Notes: generated by a model from the letters alone, not told the origin. A stretch of DNA of 64,000 nt from Streptomyces sp. NBC_00568 (GCF_026341855.1 NZ_JAPENW010000001.1:6129001-6193000); one strand, 5' to 3'; positions 7,975 through 18,556 are shown, numbered from the stretch's first letter. A program made the numbers and translations.

Positions 7975-9840
7975 TCACATGGCCGACGGATCCTGCGGGC
8001 CCCGTCCGGACAGGACCTCCCCGTAGGCCTGCATGAGGTCGGGCAGGCGCAGGGTCGACAGGTCGTCGCGCGAGGGTGTGCCGGGGTATCCCGACAGCCG
8101 CAGATCGCGATAGGCGCAGCTCTTCTCGTACAGGGTGCGCAGGAAGCGGCCGTTGCCGAGTTCGTCGATCCAGCCCTGGTCGACGACGTGGCCGGCGATC
8201 GACCGCAGCTCGTCCAGTGCCTCCTCGTCCCAGATGTCACCGTTCTCGGCGGCCAGCACCTCGCCGATGGAGGTCAGTTCGAGGGGGCGGTAGGAGGGGA
8301 AGTCCACGCGGGTGGTGAAGCGGGAGGAGAGGCCGGGGTTGGCGGCGAGGAGCCGGTCCATGCCCTCGGGGTATCCGGCGAGGATGACGACCAGGTGGTC
8401 GCGGTTGTCCTCGGCCCGCTTCAGCAGGACCTGGAGGGCTTCGTCGCCGTACGCGTCGCCCTTGCCGTAGCCGGAGTTGGACAGGGAGTACGCCTCGTCC
8501 ACGAACAGAACGCCGCCGATCGCCGAGTCGATCAGCTCGTTGGCCTTCACGGCGGTCTGGCCGAGGTACTCGCCGACCAGGTCGGCTCGCTGGGCCTCGA
8601 CCAGATGGTCGCCGCCGAGCAGCCCGAGCGCGTAGAAGACCCGGCCGAGGATGCGGGCCACCGTGGTCTTGCCGGTGCCGGAGGGGCCGGAGAAGACGAA
8701 GTGCCGCTTGGGCGGCTGCACCGGGAGGCCCTGCCCGGTGCGCAGCCTCGCCATGTTCAACTGTGCCGAGAGCGCCTTGACCTGTCGCTTCACGGGCTCC
8801 AGGCCCACCATGCGCTCCAGCTCGTCGAGCGCTTCCTCGAGTAATGCCGGGTCGGTCGGTCCCGCGGGCAGCGGCTGCACCGGTACCACGGCCTTCTCCC
8901 GGAAGGCGTCGGTCTGGGGCGGCAGCCCGCCGGGCGGCGAGGGATCGGGCTCCGAGAGTTTCAGGTCCCGCCCTTCGGAGCCGAACAGCGGATCCACTCC
9001 GTCCGGGCCCTCCAGCACGTCCTGTCCGATCCCGGCGAGCGTGATCGCCGCGAGATCGGCCGCGGCGTCGTCGTACCCGTCCCCCTCGGAGATGGCCGCG
9101 AGCCGCGCCGAGGTGTCCATGAAGGAGGGGTCGACCCGGTGCACCGCCCGGTACAGGGGGAGTGCCGCGGCGGACCGTCCGGTGCCCTCGTGGGCGCGGG
9201 CCAGCCAGTACCGCAGCTCCTTGCGCTGCGGCTGCTCGCTGCGGCAGCGCATCAGCGCGGACGACAGCAGCGGCTCCGCCTGGCCGAACATCTCCAGCCG
9301 GACACGCGCCATGCCGCCGAACAGGCCGGCCTCTATGCCGAGCATCGGATCGTTGATCAGCGGATCGGTGTGCCGCACCAACTGGTCCCAGTCCTTGACC
9401 AGATAGGCGCGGCACGCGTGCAGGAACCGCACCTGGTGATCCGCGTCGACCGGTGGCAGACCGGCCAACGCCCGGTCCAGTTCGGGGACATGACGTCCGT
9501 CGAGCCAGTGCGAGGCGTGCGCGAGCAGCAGGTCGCGCGGGCTCTCCAGGACCGGCTGGACCCACCATCCCAGCCAGTACCAGGAGTTGAGGGTGCGCCG
9601 GTGGCGGCCGCGCTGTTCGCCGAAGCGGTCCCGGTGCCGGAACATCCGCAGCAGCGCGGTCGTCGTGTCCACGCGTAGCGCGTGCAGTCCGAGCCAGCCG
9701 TCCGCCATACCGGGGTCCATCCGGACCGCGGCGCGGAACTCCTCCTCCGCCTGCGGGTAGGCGCCCATCGTGTAGGCGTCCACACCTCGCAGCCAGGCGA
9801 GGTCGGCCGGGGCCTCGGGGCCCTGCGTGCCGAAGTCCAT
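7975..9840 (-). CDS. AAA+ ATPase with N-terminal TPR-like region, CbxX/CfqX (EccA-like)
   Basis: This 621-residue protein has an N-terminal helical, TPR-like half (about 1-290; for example WLRGVDAYTMGAYPQAEEEF) and a proline-rich linker. The C-terminal CbxX-type AAA+ module has Walker A GPSGTGKTT at about 385-393, Walker B GVLFVDEAY near 443, and an SSRF arginine-finger segment near 505. TPR plus CbxX is the architecture of EccA, the cytosolic ATPase of type VII secretion, but no ESX membrane gene or WXG100 protein lies nearby. The ATG at 9840 follows GGGGGACG; the longer open frame to 10011 looks non-coding. A chaperone or remodelling role is likely, with partner unknown. Confidence 0.8.
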   Translation of the reverse strand: MDFGTQGPEAPADLAWLRGVDAYTMGAYPQAEEEFRAAVRMDPGMADGWLGLHALRVDTTTALLRMFRHRDRFGEQRGRHRRTLNSWYWLGWWVQPVLESPRDLLLAHASHWLDGRHVPELDRALAGLPPVDADHQVRFLHACRAYLVKDWDQLVRHTDPLINDPMLGIEAGLFGGMARVRLEMFGQAEPLLSSALMRCRSEQPQRKELRYWLARAHEGTGRSAAALPLYRAVHRVDPSFMDTSARLAAISEGDGYDDAAADLAAITLAGIGQDVLEGPDGVDPLFGSEGRDLKLSEPDPSPPGGLPPQTDAFREKAVVPVQPLPAGPTDPALLEEALDELERMVGLEPVKRQVKALSAQLNMARLRTGQGLPVQPPKRHFVFSGPSGTGKTTVARILGRVFYALGLLGGDHLVEAQRADLVGEYLGQTAVKANELIDSAIGGVLFVDEAYSLSNSGYGKGDAYGDEALQVLLKRAEDNRDHLVVILAGYPEGMDRLLAANPGLSSRFTTRVDFPSYRPLELTSIGEVLAAENGDIWDEEALDELRSIAGHVVDQGWIDELGNGRFLRTLYEKSCAYRDLRLSGYPGTPSRDDLSTLRLPDLMQAYGEVLSGRGPQDPSAM

Positions 9841-10154
9841 CACGTCCCCCACAAACCGTGCCCCCGATGGTCGGGGAGTGTCTCGTGGATCAGGACACCC
9901 CCCTTGCCGCCGGGCCGGTGCCCGTCGGCAGCTCTGGTCGAACGACTGTGCCGCGGACGGGAGTTGCAGTGGTGCGCAGAGCAGCCGTCCGAAGGTCGCA
10001 CCGAGAGGCATCGTACCTGCGGTTCATGGGCCTGCCGAAGGGTGCCGCACACCCCGTTCCACGAGGTGGGAGCAGATGGGGCGCACTTCGGACGGTGACC
10101 CAGGGTGAGCGAATCATGCCGCGCAGCGTCCGGAAAGAGAGGGTGTGGGCAGAA

Positions 10155-10192
10155 CGAAGCCCCCGATCACGGGGGAACAACCGGGGGCTTCG
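10155..10192. terminator. Strong GC-rich terminator hairpin
   Basis: A perfect 11-bp stem (10155-10165 with 10182-10192) lies in the 467-nt gap downstream of the uridine-kinase-like gene and upstream of the AAA gene, both on the minus strand. It probably ends the former. Nothing else in 9841-10307 looks coding or RNA-like to me. Confidence 0.7.
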
Positions 10193-10307
10193 CGACTGCG
10201 GGGCGGCTCCCGAAGGCCGCTCATTGAGAACGTAAGACCTGTACGGCCCCCTGGTCAAGCAGAGTTGAGGCACTGAGAAAACTTCCAGGGCGCGGCTCTT
10301 CACAAGT

Positions 10308-10961
10308 TCAGCACACTGCGGGTGGTCCATCACGGTGAGTGATGAACTGGTCCGGTCCAGACGTCTCAACAGGCCCCGGCAGCACCTCATATCCCTCCGG
10401 ACACTGCCGCACCACATGGTCCGCGAAGGGCCGCGTGGGGTCCTCGGCGAAGTGCCGGCGCTCCGCGTGGACCCACCCGGCCCAGAAATCGCTCTGCGCC
10501 TCACCGTCCCGCCGGCGCCCCCGCGCCCACGCCTCCTCGTGCGGCAACTCCATCCACAGGAGTCGCGCGAGCCACGGTCGCAGCAGCCGGCGTCCCGCGC
10601 CGACGCCCTCCAGAAGCACCACGGGCGCGGCCGGCAGCTCACGGGCCGGTCCGAACTCCCGGGCGGTCCAGTCGTACGGGGCGTAGAGCGCCGTCTCGCC
10701 GCGCCCGAGCGGCTCGATCACCTCGTGCAGCAGGCGCCCGGTCCAGGCGAAGAGCTCCTCGTGGGTGGCGATGTCGTCGAGGTGCAGTACGGGTGCGCCG
10801 CCCAGGGCCGACGCCAACTCCCCGGCGAACGTGGTCTTTCCGGAGCCCGCGTGGCCGTCGACGCCGATCAGGCGGACGGGACCGCAGGAGGGCGGCAGCC
10901 GGCGCAGACGCGAGGCGAGCTCGTGAATGAGGTTTCCCGGGGTGAGATGTGAGGTGGGCAT
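10308..10961 (-). CDS. Uridine-kinase-family P-loop NTPase
   Basis: A 217-residue protein with Walker A GVDGHAGSGKTTFA near residue 37, an HLDDIATHEELFAW substrate-loop segment and VVLLEGVGAGRR as the second core strand. This is the fold of nucleoside/phosphoribulokinase-like kinases annotated as uridine kinase in streptomycetes. It lacks obvious domains beyond the kinase core, so the true substrate is uncertain. I chose the ATG at 10961, which follows CAGGA closely; one alternative ATG lies 5 codons upstream and another still further. It is divergent from the gene at 11167. Confidence 0.75.
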   Translation of the reverse strand: MPTSHLTPGNLIHELASRLRRLPPSCGPVRLIGVDGHAGSGKTTFAGELASALGGAPVLHLDDIATHEELFAWTGRLLHEVIEPLGRGETALYAPYDWTAREFGPARELPAAPVVLLEGVGAGRRLLRPWLARLLWMELPHEEAWARGRRRDGEAQSDFWAGWVHAERRHFAEDPTRPFADHVVRQCPEGYEVLPGPVETSGPDQFITHRDGPPAVC

Positions 10962-11166
10962 AGTCCTGTGGAACATTCTATCGATGCGCCGATCGCAGGG
11001 TATCCACGGGTTCGGGGTAGTGGCGTATTGAACCATTTATTGAACAACCCTCAGGAACTTCCCCCGTCGACTCCAAAGGTTCCCGGCCCGGCGGAACCAG
11101 GTATTTCAGATATGTCGTTCCGGTGCTCCGTGATGCTGAGTAGGGTTTCTGTTGCGCAAGGGCGAA

Positions 11167-12150
11167 GTGTCGTACGGGGATGGACAGGGGAAGATGGCCG
11201 CGGGCTTATTCGAGGGGCAGTATGTGTGGCATCCGGCGGCCGACGACCGCAGACTCGCGAGCGTCTGTGTGGATGTCCGGGCCGGCCGCTATCTGAGTGC
11301 CGACGAAGCTCTGGCCGAGACACGCGCCGACTTCGCGTTACGGGCCCACCGCTCCCTGGTCCTCGCCTCCGAGGCCGCCGACTCCGACCTCGCCGAACGC
11401 TGGCTGGGTGAGGAGCAGACCCCCGAAGCCGCGCTGATGTGGGCCCGCGTCGCCGTGCTGCGGGCGCTGCGCGCGGCGGACGCCAAGGACGACCGGGCCG
11501 AGGCGCTGGAACGCATAGCGCTGACCGCCTGCGACCGGGCCGCGGCGATGGACCGGGCGGATCCCACCCCCTGGGTCGCCCGGCTCTCCATGGCCCGGCT
11601 GCACGATCTGCGTGACCCCGCACCGCAAGGGCTGCTGACCCAGCCGCCCGGCCCCTGGCGCCTGTTCTCGCACATCGCCCGCCTCGACCCGTGGAACCGT
11701 GAGGGCCATCACCGGTTCCTGGCGTTCTTCTTCACGCGGTACGGCGGTTCCGTGAACGCCGCCTGGGACGTCGCCGCCTTCCTCGGCCAGCGTGCCCCCG
11801 CCACCTCACCGCTGCGCCTGCTGCCGCTGGTGGCCCTGGTGGAGAGCTACAACCCCTCCCAGTTGCTGGTCGACCGCACCTGGGAGCAGCCGCAGTGGCG
11901 CTCCACGGCCCTCGCGAACTACCAGAACTGGCTTCCGGAGGTGTCCGGATACCGCTTCACGCCGGTGCTCGACCTGGCGTATCTGGCGCACGCCCTGTTC
12001 ATGGCCCAGCGCGAGTTCGAGGCGCGCGCGGTCCTGATGGCCATGGGGCCGTACGCCTGCCGCATGCCGTGGAGCGTGTTCGGTGAACCCGAGGAGCAGC
12101 TCTCCCGTGCCCGTCGGGCCTGCGGCCTGCCCGTGCCGGGAGCCGCCTGA
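11167..12150 (+). CDS. Conserved hypothetical protein
   Basis: I do not recognise a named family. The protein is about 327 residues, helical and rich in Ala, Arg and Trp, with tetratricopeptide-like spacing (SLVLASEAADSDLAERWLG, ALERIALTACDRAAAMDRAD, LDLAYLAHALFMAQREFEA) and a central FFFTRYGGSVNAAWDVAAFL. There is no signal peptide or membrane segment. A promoter-like TTCCGG-17 nt-TAGGGT ends at 11146. It would start transcription near 11153, so I prefer the GTG at 11167 (AAGG 5 nt upstream) over the TTG at 11152; the ATG at 11194 is also possible. It ends 54 nt before the permease gene and may be cotranscribed with it. Confidence 0.7.
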   Translation: MSYGDGQGKMAAGLFEGQYVWHPAADDRRLASVCVDVRAGRYLSADEALAETRADFALRAHRSLVLASEAADSDLAERWLGEEQTPEAALMWARVAVLRALRAADAKDDRAEALERIALTACDRAAAMDRADPTPWVARLSMARLHDLRDPAPQGLLTQPPGPWRLFSHIARLDPWNREGHHRFLAFFFTRYGGSVNAAWDVAAFLGQRAPATSPLRLLPLVALVESYNPSQLLVDRTWEQPQWRSTALANYQNWLPEVSGYRFTPVLDLAYLAHALFMAQREFEARAVLMAMGPYACRMPWSVFGEPEEQLSRARRACGLPVPGAA

Positions 12151-12204
12151 CCGGCCACCGCCCTTCCTGACGACCTGCACCCCCCACCCAGAGAAAGGTC
12201 AGTC

Positions 12205-13746
12205 GTGTCAGAACGAATATCGGCCCCACGTCCGAGAGCCCGCGCCGGAGAGGATTCCGTCGCCCTCGACGACGACGCGACGCTTCACGCGATGGGATAT
12301 CCGCGAAAACTCACCCGCCGATTCAAGGCGTTCGACAATTTCGCGATCTCCTTCACGATCATCAACATTATCTCCGGTATTTTCTCGTCCTTCGGTTTCG
12401 GAATGAATGCGGGCGGTCCGCGCATTCTCGTGTTCGGCTGGATCGGCGTCTCCGTGATGGTGCTCTTCATCGGCGCGGCGATGGCGGAGGTCGCCTCCGC
12501 CTATCCGACCAGCGGGGCGCTCTACTTCTCCGCCGGGAAGCTCGCCAAGCGGCACAAGGGTGCCTGGTCCTGGTACACGGGGTGGCTGAATTTCGTGGGC
12601 CAGGTGGGCGGCACGGCCGCCACCGGATACGCGGCCGCCACCTTCATCCAGGCGTTCATCGCCCTGCAGTGGCACTCGTACGAGCCGACCGCCCAGCAGA
12701 CGGTCCTGATCACGGCTCTGATCATCGTGCTCCAGGGTTTGGCCAATACCTACACCGTCCAGCTGGTCGCCCTGCTCAACCGGATCTCCGTGTGGTGGCT
12801 GCTGATCGGGCTCGTAGTGATCGTGAGCACACTCATCGTGATGCCCGACGACCATCAGTCGGCCTCGTTCGTCACGCATTTCGCGAACAACACCGGTTTC
12901 ACGAACGGGATTTACGGAGGCATGCTCGGTCTGCTGGTCACCAGCTGGACCTTCACCGGCTTCGACGGCAGCTTCCACATGTCCGAGGAAACGGTGCGTG
13001 CCACGGTCAACGCGCCGAAGGGGATCACCCGGGCCATCGGCTATTCGGCGATCACCGGACTCATCCTGATGCTCGCCCTTGTGTACAGCATCCACGATTA
13101 TGACCAGGTGGCCGGTTCGTCGGCGCCGCCCGTGCAGATCCTCATCGACGGGCTTGGCATGGGCATGGCGAAGGTCATCCTGCTGATCGTGATCGGGTCC
13201 ATGCTCTTCTGCGGCCTGGCCAACCTGACCAGCAACACCCGGCAGATCTTCGCCTTCTCCCGGGACGGCGCGATGCCCGGCTCCCGCTGGTGGCACTCCG
13301 TCTCGCCCCGCACCCGTACACCCGTCAAGGCCGTCTGGCTGGCCGTCGCCTGCTCGCTGGCGCTCGTCCTGCCCGGCTGGTGGTCGCACACCGCCTTCAC
13401 CGCCATCGTCAGCGTCAACGTCGTCGGACTCTTCCTGGCCTACGCCGTGCCGATCTTCCTGCGGCTGCGGCTCGGCGACGAGTTCCAGCCCGGCCCCTGG
13501 CACCTGGGCCGCTGGAGCAAGCCCGTCGGCTGGGTGGCCGTGACCTGGATCCTCGCCAGCAGCGTGCTCTTCATGCTGCCGCAGGTCTCGCCGATCACCG
13601 GGGACACCTTCAACTACGCCTCGATCGCCCTGGCCGTCGTGCTGATCATCGCCACGGTGTGGTGGTTCGCCACGGCGCGCCGCCGTTTCCAGGGCCCCGT
13701 CAGCTACGGCCGCCCCGACGAGGTCGCCGCCATGGACCTCGTCTGA
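12205..13746 (+). CDS. APC-superfamily amino acid permease
   Basis: This 513-residue protein has about twelve transmembrane helices and typical APC features. The first-helix loop is FDNFAISFTIINIISGIFSSFGFG, and YPTSGALYFSAGKLAKR follows helix 2. SWTFTGFDGSFHMSEETVRA in helix 6 and its loop matches the amino-acid/choline transporter (ACT, GABA-permease-like) branch. Import of an amino acid or choline-like amine is likely; the substrate is not determinable here. The GTG start follows AGAAAGG. The gene closes with a strong hairpin. Confidence 0.88.
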   Translation: MSERISAPRPRARAGEDSVALDDDATLHAMGYPRKLTRRFKAFDNFAISFTIINIISGIFSSFGFGMNAGGPRILVFGWIGVSVMVLFIGAAMAEVASAYPTSGALYFSAGKLAKRHKGAWSWYTGWLNFVGQVGGTAATGYAAATFIQAFIALQWHSYEPTAQQTVLITALIIVLQGLANTYTVQLVALLNRISVWWLLIGLVVIVSTLIVMPDDHQSASFVTHFANNTGFTNGIYGGMLGLLVTSWTFTGFDGSFHMSEETVRATVNAPKGITRAIGYSAITGLILMLALVYSIHDYDQVAGSSAPPVQILIDGLGMGMAKVILLIVIGSMLFCGLANLTSNTRQIFAFSRDGAMPGSRWWHSVSPRTRTPVKAVWLAVACSLALVLPGWWSHTAFTAIVSVNVVGLFLAYAVPIFLRLRLGDEFQPGPWHLGRWSKPVGWVAVTWILASSVLFMLPQVSPITGDTFNYASIALAVVLIIATVWWFATARRRFQGPVSYGRPDEVAAMDLV

Positions 13747-13757
13747 TCGACCGTCAT

Positions 13758-13787
13758 CCTCGGCCCCGGCAACCGCCGGGGCCGAGG
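13758..13787 (+). terminator. Terminator of the permease gene
   Basis: A perfect 13-bp GC-rich stem (13758-13770 with 13775-13787) with a 4-nt AACC loop starts 12 nt after the permease stop codon. Confidence 0.85.
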
Positions 13788-13813
13788 CGTCGCAGGTCAT
13801 GCCAGTGGTCCCG

Positions 13814-13825
13814 ACCAATATTGGT
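13814..13825. promoter_or_regulatory. 12-bp perfect palindrome, possible operator
   Basis: ACCAATATTGGT is a perfect palindrome in a locally AT-rich patch 110 nt upstream of the exported peptidase gene, an unusual sequence for this GC-rich genome. It could be a repressor site. No regulator gene with an assigned site lies next to it. Confidence 0.3.
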
Positions 13826-13935
13826 AGGCGCGGCACGGGCCGAAGTGCTGGCAGAAGTCGGCCTCCGGCGTCCATAGTTGGCGCACAACCGAGCACTGGG
13901 CCCGCCCGTTCCGGACACCTGGGGGTTCTCCGCCC

Positions 13936-15288
13936 ATGAGCAGAGCCGAACAGCCGTCCCGCAGAATCGTCCTGGCCGCCGCGGTCGCCGCGGCGGCGGT
14001 GGGGGCCGCGGGCCCGTCGGCCGCCGCCGCCCCGCCCCGCCGGGCCAAGGCGTCCGGCGGTCTCGTCGACAACCGCGCCTGGACCTCCTACAGCGACTGG
14101 CGCGGTGGAACCGCGCGGGGTACGCGGCCCGTGCCGGGCGCGCGTCCCGGCCTGGTGATCGTCTCCCCGGCCGGCACCACGGACTACACCGACCCGCACA
14201 CCGGCAGGACCGCCACCTGGGAGTACGCGACCTGGACCACACCGGTCCACCGGCTCGCCGTCCCCTCCACGGAGGCCATCGCCTCCTGGAACGCGCACAC
14301 CCCGGCCGGCACCTGGCTCCAGGTGGAGCTGACCGGCACGTACTCGGACGGCACGGACACCCCCTGGTACGTCATGGGCCGCTGGGCCGCCGGCGAACAG
14401 GACATCCGGCGCACCTCCGTGGACGATCAGAGCGACGGCCGCAGCAGCATCTGGACGGACACCTTCTCCATCGACGACGCCGCCTCCGGCCTGCGCCTCG
14501 TCTCGTACCGGCTGCGCCTGACCCTCTACCGCACCCCGGGCTCCAGGATCACGCCCACCGTGTGGCGGCTCGGCGCGATGGGCTCCGATATCCCGGACCG
14601 GTTCACCGTCCCGGCCTCGACACCGGGGCTCGCCCAGGAGCTGAAGGTCCCGCGCTACTCGCAGGAGATCCACGCCGGCCAGTACCCCGAGTACGACAAC
14701 GGCGGCGAGGCCTGGTGCAGCCCCACCTCCTCGCAGATGATCATCGAGTACTGGGGGCGCAGGCCCACCGCCGAGCAACTCGCCTGGGTCGACCCGACCT
14801 ACACGGACCCGCAGGTGTGCCACGCGGCCCGCTACACCTACGACCACCAGTACGCCGGCTGCGGCAACTGGCCCTTCAACGCCGCCTACGCGGCGACGTA
14901 CAAGGACCTCCAGGGCGTGGTGACCCGGCTCGGCTCGCTCACCGACCTGGAGACGCTGATCGCCGCCGGCATCCCGGCCATAACGTCCCAGTCGTTCCTC
15001 AAGTCCGAGCTGACGGGCGCGGGTTACGGCACCTCGGGCCACCTCATGACGGTCATAGGGTTCACCGCGGACGGCGATGTGATCGCCAACGACCCGGCGT
15101 CGCCCGGCGACGACGCCGTGCGCAGGGTCTACAAGCGCTCCGAGTGGGAGAACATCTGGCTGCGGACCAAGCGCTACAACGCCTCCGGGAAGGTCGTCTC
15201 CGGAACCGGCGGGGTCTGCTACCTGTACTTCCCGGCGCATCCCTCGGCGCGGCAGCGCAAGGCCCTCGCGGCGGTCGGCGTCCGGTGA
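13936..15288 (+). CDS. Exported C39-like cysteine peptidase
   Basis: A 450-residue protein with a Tat-like signal (SRRIVLAAAVAAAAVGAAG, twin arginine at 9-10) and an alanine cleavage region near residue 32. The middle part (about 50-210) is a beta-rich region of unknown role. The C-terminal half is a C39-type papain-fold domain. Cys261 lies in GGEAWCSPTSSQMII, His369 in SGHLMTVIGF and Asp386 in VIANDPASPGDD, giving a plausible catalytic triad. Cotranslational processing of bacteriocin leaders is unlikely because the domain is extracellular and there is no ABC transporter. A secreted or surface peptidase is the better reading. Confidence 0.82.
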   Translation: MSRAEQPSRRIVLAAAVAAAAVGAAGPSAAAAPPRRAKASGGLVDNRAWTSYSDWRGGTARGTRPVPGARPGLVIVSPAGTTDYTDPHTGRTATWEYATWTTPVHRLAVPSTEAIASWNAHTPAGTWLQVELTGTYSDGTDTPWYVMGRWAAGEQDIRRTSVDDQSDGRSSIWTDTFSIDDAASGLRLVSYRLRLTLYRTPGSRITPTVWRLGAMGSDIPDRFTVPASTPGLAQELKVPRYSQEIHAGQYPEYDNGGEAWCSPTSSQMIIEYWGRRPTAEQLAWVDPTYTDPQVCHAARYTYDHQYAGCGNWPFNAAYAATYKDLQGVVTRLGSLTDLETLIAAGIPAITSQSFLKSELTGAGYGTSGHLMTVIGFTADGDVIANDPASPGDDAVRRVYKRSEWENIWLRTKRYNASGKVVSGTGGVCYLYFPAHPSARQRKALAAVGVR

Positions 15289-15295
15289 TCCGAGA

Positions 15296-15321
15296 GGCGG
15301 CCCCCAGCAGTGGGGGCCGCC
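15296..15321 (+). terminator. Terminator of the C39-like peptidase gene
   Basis: A perfect 11-bp stem (15296-15306 with 15311-15321) with a GCAG loop begins 8 nt after the stop codon. It also separates this gene from the minus-strand pseudogene. Confidence 0.85.
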
Positions 15322-15369
15322 CGTCCGGGCTCGGCCCTGGACGGGATCCACCACCCAGCCCGGGTGGGT

Positions 15370-15842
15370 CGGCATCGGCGGGGTCCCCGAGCAGGTCGGC
15401 CTTGGGGATCAGGGAGAGCGTCTGCGTCTCCAGGGCCACACCCAGGTCGGTGTCGCCGACGAGCAGGCCGTACTGGTCGAAGGGGTACGGGCCGAGCCGC
15501 TCCTCCAGCCAGGCGATGTGCTCGGCGGTGAGTCCCCGGTACCGCCGCGTCGGGGCGACCAGGTCGTCCGGGACCACGTCACGGATCGGCAGTCCGTGCG
15601 GTCCGGTGCTGTCGACCAGGGTGAACCGGCCGATCGCCGGCTGGGTGAGCTGGATGGCGACCGGCCGCTCCGAGTCGCACGTCCACCGCACACGGCCGTC
15701 GGCCCGCTCGGTGCGGTCGGCGAGCCTGCGAGACCGGACCCGTGAAGGCGGCCGCCACGGTGATCGCCGCCGCCAGGGCGAGGCAAACGTGCTCATCGGG
15801 GACCCTTCGGTTGGCTGACCGGGATCGTGTGATGCGACGCAC
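15370..15842 (-). pseudogene. Remnant of an M1-family metallopeptidase
   Basis: On the minus strand a stretch reads as the N-terminal region of an exported M1 aminopeptidase, with EERLGPYPFDQYGLLV followed by GVALETQTLSLI, both characteristic of the family. It stops before any HExxH zinc motif and runs into low-complexity sequence. Near the expected start, the hydrophobic signal core (CLALAAAITVAAAFTGPVSQ) lies in a different frame from both the plausible ATG and the downstream homologous part. The gene therefore looks frameshifted and truncated at its 3' end. Boundaries are approximate. It is unlikely to give an active enzyme. Confidence 0.6.
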
Positions 15843-16010
15843 ACGCGGAGCGCGCCGTTCTTGATTCCGGCGGGATTCGAAGGTGGTCGAAGCGTGGACG
15901 TGACCCAGGTCTCTACCGGTGGGAGCGGCTCCGGTGGCAAGGTGGTCGGGTCGGTGGGGAGCCGACGGGAGGCGGGGGGTTCCACCGCACCACTACGTCA
16001 GCGAGATGCC

Positions 16011-16157
16011 ATGACCGCGAGCTCCGCCACCGCCCCTCGTCTCCGCGCGCGCACGGGCGGTCCCAAGGACGACGGCCCGAAGATCGTCGAGCACGTCGTG
16101 GGCTGGATCCTCGTGGTGGTCGTGGCGATGCTCGTGACGCAGCTCGGTCTGCTCTGA
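16011..16157 (+). CDS. Small single-pass membrane protein (48 residues)
   Basis: A short ORF with a basic, Ala/Thr-rich N-terminus and a C-terminal hydrophobic helix (HVVGWILVVVVAMLVTQLGLL). The frame is open back to 15861, but the ATG at 16011 gives a compact protein. The upstream extension is glycine-rich and looks non-coding. It is followed 192 nt later by a TetR regulator on the same strand. Function is unknown. It is predicted to be C-tail anchored. Confidence 0.6.
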   Translation: MTASSATAPRLRARTGGPKDDGPKIVEHVVGWILVVVVAMLVTQLGLL

Positions 16158-16349
16158 GCCGTCACGCCCCGGAGAGCCGGCGGCGAGGCCCACGGCGGTC
16201 CGCCCGCAGCGGCCGGGCCCGCCGCCCTGCGGCCGGGCCGCCGCCTCCCGCCCCGCGGTGACCGGTTGCCGATCGCACCCGAATGAGCGGTCGGCAGGGT
16301 TCTGCCATACTGCGCATGTTCCGTCGGCAGTTGGAGACCAGGGCCGAAA

Positions 16350-17009
16350 TTGAATAATAGTCAACAGAGTGGCGTCGACCGTCCCCGGGCGCGGGGCACC
16401 GACCGCTCCTTGGCGCGCCGCGCCGAACTCATCGCCATCGGACGGAAGTTGTTCGCCGACACGTCCTACGACGCGTTGTCGATGGATGACATCGCACGTC
16501 AGGCGCATGTCGCCAAGGGGCTGATCTACTACTACTTCAAGTCCAAGCGCGGCTACTACCTCGCCATCGTCGAGGACTCGGTCGCGGACCTGGTCTCGCG
16601 GGCCGCCGACGGTCTGGAGCTGCCTCCGGTGGAGCGGGTCCACCGCACGATCGACGGCTATCTCCGCTATGCCGAGCACAATCAGGCCGCCTATCGGACG
16701 ATCATCACCGGTGGCGTGGGCTTCGACACCGAGGTGCAGGCGATACGGGAGGGCGTGCGCGAGGTCATCGTCGAGACGATCGCCGAAGGGGCGTACGGCA
16801 GGGGCCGGGTCGGGCCGTTGCCGCGGATCGCCCTGCTGGGCTGGCTGCACAGTGTGGAGGGAGCCACCCTCGACTGGATCGGCCACCAGACGCTGCCGCG
16901 CGAGACGATGCGCGAGCTGCTGGTGAAGATGCTGGGCGGCACGATGCGCGCCGTCGAGGAACTCGACCCCTCGTACGTGGCCCCACCCGGAGCCCGCAGG
17001 GACGGCTGA
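16350..17009 (+). CDS. TetR/AcrR-family transcriptional regulator
   Basis: This 219-residue regulator has a clear N-terminal helix-turn-helix (ALSMDDIARQAHVAKGLIYYYF, about residues 46-67, then KSKRGYYLAIVEDSV) and an all-helical ligand domain. Tyr-rich GLIYYYF is the classical TetR recognition helix. The reading frame begins at a TTG with no strong ribosome site; an upstream start is blocked, so this start is tentative. Its target is unknown. The chitinase gene lies convergently downstream and the small membrane protein upstream. No palindromic operator stands out at its promoter. Confidence 0.88.
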   Translation: MNNSQQSGVDRPRARGTDRSLARRAELIAIGRKLFADTSYDALSMDDIARQAHVAKGLIYYYFKSKRGYYLAIVEDSVADLVSRAADGLELPPVERVHRTIDGYLRYAEHNQAAYRTIITGGVGFDTEVQAIREGVREVIVETIAEGAYGRGRVGPLPRIALLGWLHSVEGATLDWIGHQTLPRETMRELLVKMLGGTMRAVEELDPSYVAPPGARRDG

Positions 17010-17049
17010 CCGAACGGCGGCCCCGCGGCAGGGGGCCGGGGAAGGTGTG

Positions 17050-17090
17050 CCCTTCGTGGACCGCGCCCTGCCCGGACGACTGACGAAGGG
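17050..17090. terminator. Hairpin between convergent tetR-type and chitinase genes
   Basis: An 8-bp stem (17050-17057 with 17083-17090) with GTGT/ACAC flanks and a 25-nt GC-rich loop lies in the 127-nt convergent gap. Confidence 0.5.
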
Positions 17091-17136
17091 GCGGACACCG
17101 TGGCCGGTGCCCGCCCCGAGTCGCTTTCGCCGAAGG

Positions 17137-18444
<1,308 letters not shown>

Positions 18445-18556
18445 CGTTTCTCCTCGTGGGGGAGGGGAGTGTGGGGGATGGTGCTGTGACCTTCCGGCGG
18501 CCGCGCGGCGGCCTGCCGATCGCCAATTGGCATGAACGCGGTGAGGCGTTGAGGGA

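Noticed and set aside
10100..10260. tRNA or small RNA near the GC-rich hairpin
   Set aside because: No cloverleaf or known RNA motif; the perfect 11-bp stem is fully explained as a terminator.
12208..15375. Minus-strand open frame of 1055 codons across the permease and peptidase genes
   Set aside because: It is a high-GC antisense shadow: Gly/Arg/Asp-rich without domains, while both plus-strand genes have clear families, starts and terminators.
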